From Paraburkholderia youngii (lineage in GTDB: Bacteria; Pseudomonadota; Gammaproteobacteria; Burkholderiales; Burkholderiaceae): a stretch of DNA of 64,000 nucleotides. Below the pieces are notes generated by a model. It did no database searches. It saw nothing but the letters and a program-made list of their open reading frames with translations, and was not told where the DNA came from. Location of the stretch: the NCBI RefSeq assembly GCF_013366925.1, contig NZ_JAALDK010000001.1, positions 372,001 to 436,000 of the forward strand, in the 5' to 3' direction. Within the stretch, counting starts at the first letter, position 1, and each line of letters begins with the position of its first letter. Shown piece by piece: positions 12,472-21,182 of this stretch. The position numbers were made by a program, and so were the translations under genes.

Positions 12472-13788
12472 ATGTCCCTGTCCGTATTTGAGATGCACTC
12501 CGTGGAGTTGTTCTGCCAGCGGCCACCAGGTGCCTGTTTTGTCATCTGTGACGAGCGGCACTATAAGGCGTGCCTTGGAAAGGCCGCAGACCGTCAGAGG
12601 GCCAGGGCGGAGACCCGGGAATTTCTTGAGATTGCCGCACTGAATCACAGGAAGTGGGAGGAGGACCGGAAGCTTGTCAGGCGGATCCAGAAGAGTGGCT
12701 GGCTGTTTTTCCATAGCGCGCGGCACCGCAACCCTGACACCGATGGCTGGTGGGTTATCGTGGCTCTTCTCGAAGAGGTTCGCCGGGGCAAACTGCTTGC
12801 CATTAGAGGTCCGCGTAATGGCCTGTTTCCGTCACCTTACCGCAGCATTCCGCTAAGGAATCCCGTAGCGAGGACCGGCACTCATCCGGACGGCGAACCC
12901 ATTCGGTCCGTCGAGTATGATCCGGCCACCTGGCAAGCCCAGTTAGCCGCTGCGCGCGCAGCCAGGGCGACATCGCCACACATCGAGATACCACAGGCAC
13001 TGACCAAGGCGCAGCGGTGGCAGACGCGCAAGGCGCTGATTGCGACGGGCAATGCGGCCATGTCAGGGCGCGCGCGGGCAGCGGCTGAACGGCTCGCGCG
13101 CAACAATGTCGCGGTGGAGAAGGCCAGACTCTCCGATCATGTCTACGAGCCGTCCAGTCCGGTGCCCGAAGGGTGGGCGAACCGCAGCGGGGATACGGGA
13201 TTTCTGGATCAATATCGACTTGATCCGCTTGATCTGAAAATAGAAGGTTCAAATTTCCGGGCGCAGCTATATGAACCCGATCCTGATGTCTTTGGCGGAG
13301 AGATGAAGCCCACACTCGCGTTCAAGGGAACCGAAATGACGAGCCTGAGCGACTGGTCGAACAACTTTAACCAGAGCGTGGATTGGAAATCGCCTTACTA
13401 TGAGCGTGCCGTAGATATTGGATGGAAGATGCGCCGCACACAGGCGCCAATTGATATTGCCGGACACTCGCTAGGTGGCGGTCTGTGTTCTGCCGCTTCT
13501 TTGGCCAGCGGCAAGGACTGCTGGAGCTTCAACGCCGCCGGCCTGCACCCGAAGACGGTCGAACACTACGGCGGCCAGGTCACGCCATCGAACATCAATG
13601 CCTACCATGTGAACGGCGACATTCTGACCGTCGCACAGACGTGGACGCCGCTGCCCGGTGCAGCCGGTACTCCCTATCTCCTTCCCGGCAGCGGCTCGCC
13701 CGTGTCGCGGCACTTCATCACGCAGGCAATAGACGGCATCGAGCAGCAGAAGGCGGAGGACATCACCGTACTTGAAACACTGTCATAG
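12472..13788 (+). CDS. Lipase-like protein (GHSLGG), candidate orphan type VI effector
   Basis: Putative phospholipase toxin, 438 residues, no signal peptide. The C-terminal half carries a serine-hydrolase core of the Mbeg1/DUF2974-like class: FKGTEMTSLSDWSNNFNQ near residues 283-300, nucleophile elbow IAGHSLGGGLCSA near 330-342, Asp in HVNGDILTVAQ near 381, and His in PVSRHFI near 415. The N-terminal 200 residues are charged and of unknown fold. The downstream gene, 14 bp away, encodes an exported ankyrin-repeat protein, a pairing well known for type VI lipase effectors (Tle) and their periplasmic immunity proteins. No vgrG, PAAR or other secretion gene is in the window, so delivery is unproven. 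An ordinary cytoplasmic lipase is the alternative. Confidence 0.72.
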   Translation: MSLSVFEMHSVELFCQRPPGACFVICDERHYKACLGKAADRQRARAETREFLEIAALNHRKWEEDRKLVRRIQKSGWLFFHSARHRNPDTDGWWVIVALLEEVRRGKLLAIRGPRNGLFPSPYRSIPLRNPVARTGTHPDGEPIRSVEYDPATWQAQLAAARAARATSPHIEIPQALTKAQRWQTRKALIATGNAAMSGRARAAAERLARNNVAVEKARLSDHVYEPSSPVPEGWANRSGDTGFLDQYRLDPLDLKIEGSNFRAQLYEPDPDVFGGEMKPTLAFKGTEMTSLSDWSNNFNQSVDWKSPYYERAVDIGWKMRRTQAPIDIAGHSLGGGLCSAASLASGKDCWSFNAAGLHPKTVEHYGGQVTPSNINAYHVNGDILTVAQTWTPLPGAAGTPYLLPGSGSPVSRHFITQAIDGIEQQKAEDITVLETLS

Positions 13789-13802
13789 CGAGGCTGAAAG
13801 CG

Positions 13803-14621
13803 ATGAAAGCACTCAGCCGAATCCTTATCGTGCCGGTGCTGTTACTGGCGATATTCCCTGTGGTTCATGCAATGAAAAAATTTCCCGCCACTGATTTTTT
13901 TAGCGGCCCGCAACTCGAACTGGCGCAGGCCATCGAGCGAGCTGACATGCAGCAGGTCCGGCGACTGGCTCCGAAGACGGACCTGAACACGCCCGGGCGC
14001 AAGAACATGACGATGCTGTTTTTTGCGTTTCAGGAGGCGTTGCAGCGCGACCCGCATCGGCTTGCGGTTGCGTCGGAGGTGGCGAGGGCCGGGGCCGATC
14101 CTTTGCAGACCGTACCGGATTTTGGTAGTCCCCTCGGAGTCGTGCTCAACAGCTCGCACCCGGAATTCCTGAGCGCGATGCTGGACGGCGGGGTTGATCC
14201 CAACACCATGATCGAGGGCCGCAGACCCATCATTTTCTTTGTTGCAAAAGAGTCGACATCTGGCTCACTCGAACTGCTGGTGGAGCGTGGCGCAGATGTG
14301 AACCGGCGCGATTCGTTGCGTAATTCAGTGCTGTATGAGGCGCTGGCAAATCGCGCGCTAGATCAGATTGACTACTTGCTGGATCATGGGGCGAATCCCA
14401 ACACCTACAACATTAACGGCGAGTCATTCCCATTAGGGATCTGGGACGACATTAATACCTTCGCGCCTGATTCACCGGCCTACAGGAAGCTGGTCGAAAT
14501 CCGGGATCGCATCATCAGGATGGGCGTGAAATGGCCTCCCGAGACTCCGGAACAGATAAGAGCACGTTGGGGAGCCAATCCTCCGCGCCGGCTCGATGAC
14601 AGCAAGCTTCCGCTGCCTTGA
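13803..14621 (+). CDS. Exported ankyrin-repeat protein, candidate immunity protein
   Basis: A 272-residue protein that begins with a signal peptide (MKALSRILIVPVLLLAIFPV, then VHA), so it should act in the periplasm. Three to four ankyrin repeats follow, seen as LLVERGADVNRRD, LLDHGANPNTYN and a degenerate AMLDGGVDPNTM. The C-terminus MGVKWPPETPEQIRARWGA recalls ankyrin proteins found beside type VI lipase effectors. It follows the lipase gene by 14 bp, which supports co-expression as a toxin/immunity pair. The immunity role is inferred from pairing, export and fold. The gene ends 17 bp before an integrase remnant. Confidence 0.75.
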   Translation: MKALSRILIVPVLLLAIFPVVHAMKKFPATDFFSGPQLELAQAIERADMQQVRRLAPKTDLNTPGRKNMTMLFFAFQEALQRDPHRLAVASEVARAGADPLQTVPDFGSPLGVVLNSSHPEFLSAMLDGGVDPNTMIEGRRPIIFFVAKESTSGSLELLVERGADVNRRDSLRNSVLYEALANRALDQIDYLLDHGANPNTYNINGESFPLGIWDDINTFAPDSPAYRKLVEIRDRIIRMGVKWPPETPEQIRARWGANPPRRLDDSKLPLP

Positions 14622-14638
14622 GGCAGAAACGGAAAGGG

Positions 14639-14794
14639 CTCTTCCAGTTCTTCATGCAGGATCGTGCGCGCCATCGCCCGGAAGCGGCGGCCGGTTATCT
14701 CCGTGCGCGCATCGTAGCCAAGTCGCCGAAGCGCGGCATTGGTAGCCGCTTCACTCATCGGGCGCTTGATATCGCATGCGCCTGGGAACCCGTA
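14639..14794 (-). pseudogene. Remnant of a P4-type tyrosine integrase
   Basis: The minus strand encodes about 52 residues that match the catalytic region of the integrase at 31163-32366: YGFPGACDIKRPMSEA, then ALRRLGYDARTEITG and FRAMARTILHEELEE. The complete gene has VFPGARDRKRPMSEA and ALRRLGYNTRTEITGHGFRA in the same place. The match stops on both sides, and the catalytic His/Arg box is altered (GRRFRA instead of GHGFRA). It is a dead fragment, probably of the integrase that brought the adjacent lipase/ankyrin block. Confidence 0.85.
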
Positions 14795-15048
14795 GCTTTC
14801 CGGCAAAACGGTGCTTGAAAATGCATTGCTCGCTGCTCGTTGGCGTGACGAGCAGCAGGCCGCCGCCGTACTGCTTCTGCAGTCTTTCGCCCGGTTTCGT
14901 GTTATGGATCTTGGCAACGTGCCAAACGACCCCCTGAAGGGGGTTGCAATCGCTGATGAACCCTTGGAGACCATAGCAAACAAAAACCCCGGTCAGCGCT
15001 GGCTGTCGGGGCTTCGTGGGGAACCGTTGAAACCGGTTGAAGAGTGTT

Positions 15049-15070
15049 TGGTGCCGGGGCCGGAATCGAA
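15049..15070 (-). repeat. Degenerate copy of the tRNA-Leu 3' end (candidate attachment site)
   Basis: On the minus strand this reads as a tRNA tail: TTCGATTCCGGC, then a 3' acceptor strand and CCA. It is a direct repeat of the 3' end of tRNA-Leu at 32536-32558, with one base missing and one changed. A GC-rich hairpin with flanking A/C run lies just beyond it (14990-15013), as also happens beyond the real tRNA. About 60 bp inside, ATACCACCAG-AAATACCACC recurs near 15124, similar to ATACCACCAG-ATACCACC near 32415. This fits the left end of the island. Confidence 0.6.
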
Positions 15071-15913
15071 AAATTCCTGCTATCGCCTTGCTGGAGCACG
15101 TTTGCGGAATTTTGCCTGTGCAGATACCACCAGAAATACCACCGGGCGTGGGTGCTCGCCAGAAAGAGCGAGCGAAAGCTTATCGGCGAACGAGGCATAC
15201 TGGAGTCGGCCGAGTTCGACCCTAAGCCGTCTCCCAGCGCCCACGGTTTAAAAGTCGCTTGTCGAAGTCTAGCGGGACGTCCGCCCACGCCGTCCACAGC
15301 TGCTTTTGGACTTTTCCACCGCTCGAACCCGTTCGCTTTACCGTCAGCTCACTGTCAAGCGGATGTGTGGTCAACCGCGAATAACCGCTCATGTGAAATG
15401 GCCCACGAGGCTTGAGGCACACGCTCAGACGAGGCGAAAAGCGTTGATCTTGGCGGTTAGCGGTACGTCGCGGCAGTCCCAACCACACCGGCCAGCCTCG
15501 GTTGCTCAGGCAGCATGACGCTCCCCAAGTCAGTACTGACACGCCAAAGGCAAGAATGGTGCAAAGCAACATCGCTGGCATAGTTTCGCGAGCCTATACT
15601 TCGCAAGACCGTTTCACCCTTGGGCGCTTTGCGATGATGTCATTCGCGATCGCGGACGCTGTAAAATCAATAGCATTTTCCTTGCAGGGATGCACGTCCC
15701 AGGTCGAGCAGCGCAATACGACTTACCTGCGCCGATTTTCCCCCAAGGGAGAAGCGCGTGAAATTCCGCCGCGGCGCACGGCGCGAACATGGCACATCCT
15801 GCGGGGTAGAGACCGTTGCTCCGCAACGCTGGCTACGCTGTCAGAGTGGTGCTGGGGACAAACGTAGCGGCGATCGATTGCTTTTCTCGGATGTCCGAAG
15901 AGGAGAAGCGACC
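15071..15913 (+). other. Non-coding or decayed stretch at the left end of the island
   Basis: Repeated ATACCACC units occur at 15124-15144. Minus-strand codons in 15222-15581 stay open and end in a segment (KVQKQLWTAWADVPLDFDKR) that could be a transposon remnant, but I do not recognise it. Part of 15352-15400 resembles the repeated termini of IS21-type elements; this is a weak impression. No gene with a ribosome-binding site was found. The last 60 bp hold the leader of the response regulator gene. Confidence 0.35.
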
Positions 15914-16615
15914 ATGAAAATCCTGTGGGTCGATGACCACGAACTTCTTTGCGTCGCTCTTTCCGAATATTTACAAACACACGCTTCGGAGCTGAGCGCA
16001 ACCCCAATCGATGTCACGCCCGTCTTTACGCTTGCCCGCGCGCTTGAAGAAGTCAACAAGACACCTTCCCCCGATCTGGTATTCCTGGATCTTAATCTGG
16101 ATGATGAGAACCGTGGCGCCGCGACACTTGAGCATTTCCAGGCGGGAAATCCATCTAAAGTTCCCGTGGTCGTCTGCACAGGACTCACTCCCGGGAACGA
16201 TCAGGAAGTTGAAATTTTGCGCATGTGCATGCGTGACTACGCCGCTCGGGGAATCCTGTTGAAAGGAGGCGCGCACAAAAAAATGTTCATTGGACTGAGC
16301 AGGATCCTGGGAGGTGAACTCTGGATTCCGGAAGAAGTCCTGCTCCGCTTTGCCCGCTCGACACAAGCGCCCTCAGCTAGCCGGAATGAGCACCATCTTG
16401 GGCTTTCTCCTCGAGAGTGGGACGTGGGGCGTTGCATTGCACGTGGCCTCTCGGGGAAACAGATCGCTAGAGAGCTTAACGTCACCGAAGGACATGTCAG
16501 ACAGGTATCCTGTGTTATCTACGACAAACTTCGAGTCAGAAACCGCGTAGAAGCGGCACTTAGAGTCAATGCCGAGTTGGGCGGTGGAAGCGGGCCAGAC
16601 AAGGGACCGTCATGA
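15914..16615 (+). CDS. LuxR-family two-component response regulator
   Basis: DNA-binding response regulator, 233 residues. The receiver domain (1-130) has the acidic pair in VDDHE at 7-8 and the phosphoacceptor Asp59 in LVFLDLNLDD. The C-terminal LuxR helix-turn-helix (about 160-225) is seen as LSPREWDVGRCIARGLSGKQ, then IARELNVTEGHVRQ. GAGGAGAAG precedes the ATG at 15914; the reading frame continues upstream but without homology. It converges on the fused histidine kinases, whose stop is 21 bp away, so these are its likely partners. The receiver has an unusual DENRG insertion after the phosphoacceptor. Confidence 0.9.
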   Translation: MKILWVDDHELLCVALSEYLQTHASELSATPIDVTPVFTLARALEEVNKTPSPDLVFLDLNLDDENRGAATLEHFQAGNPSKVPVVVCTGLTPGNDQEVEILRMCMRDYAARGILLKGGAHKKMFIGLSRILGGELWIPEEVLLRFARSTQAPSASRNEHHLGLSPREWDVGRCIARGLSGKQIARELNVTEGHVRQVSCVIYDKLRVRNRVEAALRVNAELGGGSGPDKGPS

Positions 16616-16636
16616 AGATCTCTGCTATACCGCGAT

Positions 16637-19600
16637 TTATGTTGCGCTGCGAACACTAGGACCCGCCTTCGGCCGATTTTCCTGAGGCTTATGTTTTGCA
16701 AGTAAGGTCAATAAGGTCTGTTCGGAAACCGGTTTCGACAAAAGCTTCATGCCGCTGGCGGCGACTTTTTTGAGCACGGCTGACGAGGTGTCCCCCGACC
16801 ACAGGATCGCCGGGATCGAAGCGTCGGTAGCCGCGCGGACCGCCAGAATCGCAGCAATACCGTCCTCGTTTTCCAGCCGGTAGTCTGAGAGGATGAAGTG
16901 AGGACCACTTGCCAGCGCTTCAATGCGCAACTGTTCGATGACGTCGGATGATGATTCCCCCGCCACGACGTAGCAGCCATGCTCGATCAGGCGCATCGAT
17001 ATTTCGATTCTCAGGTCGCTGTTGTCTTCGATGATCGCCACGACCATATCGGTCAGGTCCGCTTCGCCGTCTTCAACCGTTTGAACCTCGCCGAGCAACT
17101 CCGGCGGTATGCGTTCCACGAAGGGGACCGTCACGGAAAAACGCGATCCCCGCCCGGGTGCCGAGTTCACATCCAGTCTGTGACCAAGAAGGTTCGCGAG
17201 CCCCTGGACAATGGCCAGACCCAGTCCGAACCCTTTATCGCGATTCCTCTCGGGATTGTCGACCTGTACATAGCTTTTGAAGATATCCGCCTGTCTATCT
17301 TCAGGGATACCGATCCCGTTGTCCCAGACACTTATCCTTACGCAGGTGCCACGCCTCTGGCAACTCAACAGAACATGTCCGTTCTTTCCTCCCTGCCCGG
17401 AAGGCGTGTAACGGACCGCATTGGTCACCATATTCCGCACGATCCTGTCCAACGCATGCCGATCGGTGCGGACCAGATAGGGGCGACTATGGAGTCTTAA
17501 CCTCAGCCCCTTCGCCTCAGCCAGCGGCTGCATATCCGCAACTATGCCGCGTAAAAGGGAAGTCAGCGCTACCTCCTGAATTTCCACACTCCAGGTGCCG
17601 GACTCGAGGCGGCAGATATCCAGTGCCCCGTTAATCATCCCTTCCATCGTATCCACCTGCCTTTGCGCCATCGAGACGTCATCGACCATCCTGGTTGCTT
17701 CAATGCTCCGCTCAATGAAACTTAACTTCAGGCCGAGCGTGGTGAGCGGCTGGCGCAAGTCATGACTTATCGCAGCGACAAGCAGGCTCTTCTCCTCCTT
17801 CGCAGTTTCAGCCCGCTCTCGCGCCTCATCGAGAATAATCTCTTTGACATATGCGTGTTTCTCATTGTAAAAAACAAAAAACGCGAGTAAACAATAGCCA
17901 ACTAGTTGAGCCGTATAAAAGACCAGCATAAATGGCCGGTGAATAAACAGGGGGGGGCCAAGGCTAAATCCGAACGGGATAGCGCCGAGCACGAATGAAC
18001 CCAAATTCGCGCGAAGACTGGGGGCGAGCAGCAGCAAGGTAAATGTATGGCTGATTAGCGTGTACTCAAGGAAGCCAGAACTGGCCAATTTGACGTAGCG
18101 AGCTTGCGGCGAGATGAAATCGGGTGGGGTTAGCCCAAAGCTACCCGCTGCCCACCAGAACGATGTCAGCGTGACCAATGCAGCCCATGCCCAATCTAGC
18201 TGCTCGACCGCGCTGACGCCGGCGTGCTTCGGGAGCGCCATGGTCCTTTTCAGTAAGTATGCTGCCATGGGAGTCGCCACCCCCCACAGTCCCAGGGGCC
18301 AGACGACGCGGAACCAAAGATAGCTATCCGACGTTTTGATCCACGAGCCATACACGCACAGCAGCGAGGCTCCGACCGAGACCAGCGCGGTCCAACATAG
18401 CGCTCGCCGAGACAGCGATTGCAATAACTCGCGTTTGACGTAGAGATTCTGCTCAGCACTGAGTGCTGCAACAGGTCCCACAAAAAGATTCACAAAATCA
18501 GCGAATCTGCGGCGCCCGGTTGAGTGGGCCTTTTCATCCACTAATCGTGATGTTCTGGGCCGGGGCGGCGTTTCGCTCGCGTCAGAATCACGTGGTGTTC
18601 GAGTACAGGAAGCCATAACAGGCCGGCAATCAGGTGCGGCTTCGCTCCGTTGTGCTGGCTTCGTGTTTGCCTGCCCTCTCTTTCTCCCGTCATCGGTCAA
18701 TTTTTTTGGCTTATATTCTGCAAGTAAGGTCAATAAGGTCTGTTCGGAAACCGGTTTCGACAAAAGCTTCATGCCGCTGGCGGCGACTTTTTTGAGCACG
18801 GCTGACGAGGTGTCCCCCGACCACAGGATTGCCGGGATCGAAGCGTCGGTAGCCGCGCGGACCGCCAGAATCGCAGCAATACCGTCCTCGTTTTCCAGCC
18901 GGTAGTCTGAGAGGATGAAGTGAGGACCACTTGCCAGCGCTTCAATGCGCAACTGTTCGATGACGTCGGATGATGATTCCCCCGCCACGACGTAGCAGCC
19001 ATGCTCGATCAGGCGCATCGATATTTCGATTCTCAGGTCGCTGTTGTCTTCGATGATCGCCACGACCATATCGGTCAGGTCCGCTTCGCCGTCTTCAACC
19101 GTTTGAACCTCGCCGAGCAACTCCGGCGGTATGCGTTCCACGAAGGGGACCATCACGGAAAAACGCGATCCCCGCCCGGGTGCCGAGTTCACATCCAGTC
19201 TGTGACCAAGAAGGTTCGCGAGCCCCTGGACAATGGCCAGACCCAGTCCGAACCCTTTATCGCGATTCCTTTCGGGATTGTCGACCTGTACATAGCTTTT
19301 GAAGATATCCGCCTGTCTACCTTCCGGGATACCGATCCCGTTGTCCCAGACACTTATCCTTACGCAGGTGCCACGCCTCTGGCAACTCAACAGAACATGT
19401 CCGTTCTTTCCTCCCTGCCCGGAAGGCGTGTAACGGACCGCATTGGTCACCATATTCCGCACGATCCTGTCCAACGCATGCCGATCGGTGCGGACCAGAT
19501 AGGGGCGACTATGGAGTCTTAACCTCAGCCCCTTCGCCTCAGCCAGCGGCTGCATATCCGCAACTATGCCGCGTAAAAGGGAAGTCAGCGCTACCTCCTG

Positions 19601-20650
19601 AATTTCCACACTCCAGGTGCGGGACTCGAGGCGGCAAATATCCAGTGCCCCGTTAATCATTCCTTCCATCGCAGCCACTTGCCTTTGCGCAATTGAGACG
19701 TCTACGGCCAGGCTGGTCGATTTAACGCATCGCTCGATAAAACCTAACTTCAGGCCGAGCGTGGTGAGCGGCTGGCGCAAGTCATGGCTTATGGCAGCCA
19801 TAAACTGGTTCTTTTCCAGCATTGCCGCTACCGCCTGAGCTCGCGCTTCCTCGAGAACAACCTCTTTTACACATATGAGTTGCTGATCGTTGCAGATGTA
19901 CCAGGCGACGACGCAATAGCCAATTAGTTGAGCCGTATACCAGTCAAACATTCCCGGCCGGTGAATAAAAAACCCCGGTGCCATGTCAAATGCGAATGGG
20001 ATCGTGCCGACCAGCAGTGCACCTAAAGCCGCACGAAAACTGGGTGCGAGCAGCAGCAACGTAATTGCCTGGCCGATCATAGTCAGTTCCATGAAGCCAT
20101 ACCTGGCAAATTTGAAGTGGTGGCTATGGACGATGACGCCGATCACGTAGGTGGGTGGTATTAGCCCAAAGCTGGCCGCAGCCCACCAGAACGATGTCAG
20201 CATGACCAATGCAGCCCATGCCCAATGCAGCTGCCCGACCGCGCTGACGCCGGCGTGCTTCGGGAGCATCACTGTTTTTTTCAGTAAGTATGCTGCGAAA
20301 GGAGCGGCCAGCCCCCAGAGTCCCATGATCCAGACGACACGGAACCATGGATAGATATCCGACGTTTTGGTCCAGGCTCCAACTACGAACCAGAACGGGC
20401 TGACGACCAACAAAAGCGCGATCCAATATACCGACCGGCGGGACAGCGATTGCAATAACTTGCGTTTGACGAGGAGATTCTGTTCAGCACTGAGTGCTGC
20501 AACGGCAACCGGTCCGACAAAGAATTTTCTGAATTCAGCGAACCTGCGGCGCACGATTTCCTGAATCGTTTCACTCACGCCCACTGGTGTACTGGCCCTG
20601 ACATTTTCGCTCGCGTCGGAATCACTTGATGTTCGAGAACAGGACGCCAT
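16637..20650 (-). CDS. Fused tandem hybrid histidine kinases (two complete copies in one frame)
   Basis: One open frame of 1337 residues that contains two whole membrane hybrid kinases. Copy 1 is residues 1-678: about six membrane helices (70-255), H-box ISHDLRQPLTTLG with His289, N-box NMVTNAVRYTP, G-boxes DNGIGIP and GFGLGLAI, then a receiver with Asp582 in FILSDYRL. Copy 2 begins at Met679 (MASCTRTPRDSDAS, base 18616) and repeats the same order to residue 1337. The kinase and receiver halves are almost identical, while the membrane halves differ clearly. Copy 1 has a good Shine-Dalgarno (CCCGGAGGCCTT before ATG). The matching site of copy 2 reads GCCGGCCTGTT and is lost, and copy 1 has no stop, so copy 2 is read through. 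Convergent with the response regulator at 15914. The signal sensed is unknown. Confidence 0.88.
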   Translation of the reverse strand: MASCSRTSSDSDASENVRASTPVGVSETIQEIVRRRFAEFRKFFVGPVAVAALSAEQNLLVKRKLLQSLSRRSVYWIALLLVVSPFWFVVGAWTKTSDIYPWFRVVWIMGLWGLAAPFAAYLLKKTVMLPKHAGVSAVGQLHWAWAALVMLTSFWWAAASFGLIPPTYVIGVIVHSHHFKFARYGFMELTMIGQAITLLLLAPSFRAALGALLVGTIPFAFDMAPGFFIHRPGMFDWYTAQLIGYCVVAWYICNDQQLICVKEVVLEEARAQAVAAMLEKNQFMAAISHDLRQPLTTLGLKLGFIERCVKSTSLAVDVSIAQRQVAAMEGMINGALDICRLESRTWSVEIQEVALTSLLRGIVADMQPLAEAKGLRLRLHSRPYLVRTDRHALDRIVRNMVTNAVRYTPSGQGGKNGHVLLSCQRRGTCVRISVWDNGIGIPEGRQADIFKSYVQVDNPERNRDKGFGLGLAIVQGLANLLGHRLDVNSAPGRGSRFSVMVPFVERIPPELLGEVQTVEDGEADLTDMVVAIIEDNSDLRIEISMRLIEHGCYVVAGESSSDVIEQLRIEALASGPHFILSDYRLENEDGIAAILAVRAATDASIPAILWSGDTSSAVLKKVAASGMKLLSKPVSEQTLLTLLAEYKPKKLTDDGRKRGQANTKPAQRSEAAPDCRPVMASCTRTPRDSDASETPPRPRTSRLVDEKAHSTGRRRFADFVNLFVGPVAALSAEQNLYVKRELLQSLSRRALCWTALVSVGASLLCVYGSWIKTSDSYLWFRVVWPLGLWGVATPMAAYLLKRTMALPKHAGVSAVEQLDWAWAALVTLTSFWWAAGSFGLTPPDFISPQARYVKLASSGFLEYTLISHTFTLLLLAPSLRANLGSFVLGAIPFGFSLGPPLFIHRPFMLVFYTAQLVGYCLLAFFVFYNEKHAYVKEIILDEARERAETAKEEKSLLVAAISHDLRQPLTTLGLKLSFIERSIEATRMVDDVSMAQRQVDTMEGMINGALDICRLESGTWSVEIQEVALTSLLRGIVADMQPLAEAKGLRLRLHSRPYLVRTDRHALDRIVRNMVTNAVRYTPSGQGGKNGHVLLSCQRRGTCVRISVWDNGIGIPEDRQADIFKSYVQVDNPERNRDKGFGLGLAIVQGLANLLGHRLDVNSAPGRGSRFSVTVPFVERIPPELLGEVQTVEDGEADLTDMVVAIIEDNSDLRIEISMRLIEHGCYVVAGESSSDVIEQLRIEALASGPHFILSDYRLENEDGIAAILAVRAATDASIPAILWSGDTSSAVLKKVAASGMKLLSKPVSEQTLLTLLAKHKPQENRPKAGPSVRSAT

Positions 20651-21176
20651 AAGGCCTCCGGGCTGGAATCAGGGGCAGCTACAGACTATTGTGCTAGCAG
20701 TCCGCCAGCAAGTCGATGACAAGTGTGCTGTTTTAGGCCGAACAAATGTTCGTGATCCACGCAGGTGGTTCCAACCGCCCGCAGTACCAGCAAGCACGGC
20801 TCGCCAGTTGCGATATTGGTCGCTTCATGTATGCCGCGTCGAACTACTTCCGTAACCGGGCACGCTCCGTACTCTGACAACGGCATCATGCCGAACAATC
20901 GTAAAACGACACCGAACATTTGTTCTCCAGCAAAGGAACATTTAATACCGAACATCAAACTATCGACGCAATTACAACTGACACGGTTTCACGGCGAAAT
21001 AACGCAACATAATTTGCACAAGGAGGGCGTTAATGACTGCACAACTGGGCCGCCTTCTTCTCCTGTCGAGTTCCTATTGTGAGTACGTCTCCATAACCGG
21101 CCGGCGCGGAAAACGCAGTGCGTACGGGCGCCCGTATTGCCGCAGTGCCGGATAGACAACCATGAGGGGGTGCATC
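20651..21176. promoter_or_regulatory. Intergenic region with inverted GAAC-N4-GTTC sites
   Basis: This 526-bp region lies between the divergent kinase gene and the first DUF4148 gene. It carries CGAACAAATGTTCG at 20739-20752 and CGAACATTTGTTC at 20913-20925. The two 12-bp cores are exact reverse complements of each other, about 160 bp apart, and each is itself a GAAC/GTTC dyad. Partial copies (CCGAACAA at 20891, CCGAACAT near 20948) lie between and after them. The arrangement suggests operators for a dimeric regulator that controls both directions. No protein gene is credible here. Confidence 0.5.
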
Positions 21177-21182
21177 ATGAAG
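21131..21182 (+). repeat. Leader repeat, copy 1 (before DUF4148 gene)
   Basis: A roughly 50-bp sequence, CCCGTATTGCCGCAGTGCCG followed by GATAGACAACCATGAGGGGG and a start codon, recurs before three consecutive exported-protein genes (copies at 21623 and 22230). It contains the ribosome-binding site. The repetition shows that the genes arose by local duplication including their leaders. Confidence 0.75.

Noticed and set aside
12133..12726. Minus-strand frame of 197 codons at the accessory boundary
   Set aside because: It overlaps the ends of two supported plus-strand genes and shows no recognisable protein features.
15222..15581. Minus-strand frame as a gene at the island's left end
   Set aside because: No start signal or family match; it may be a transposon relic, but the evidence is too weak to name one.
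20686..20958. Minus-strand frame of 90 codons upstream of the kinases
   Set aside because: Its repeated LFG/MFG triplets come from the GAACA repeats; there is no ribosome-binding site and no family match.
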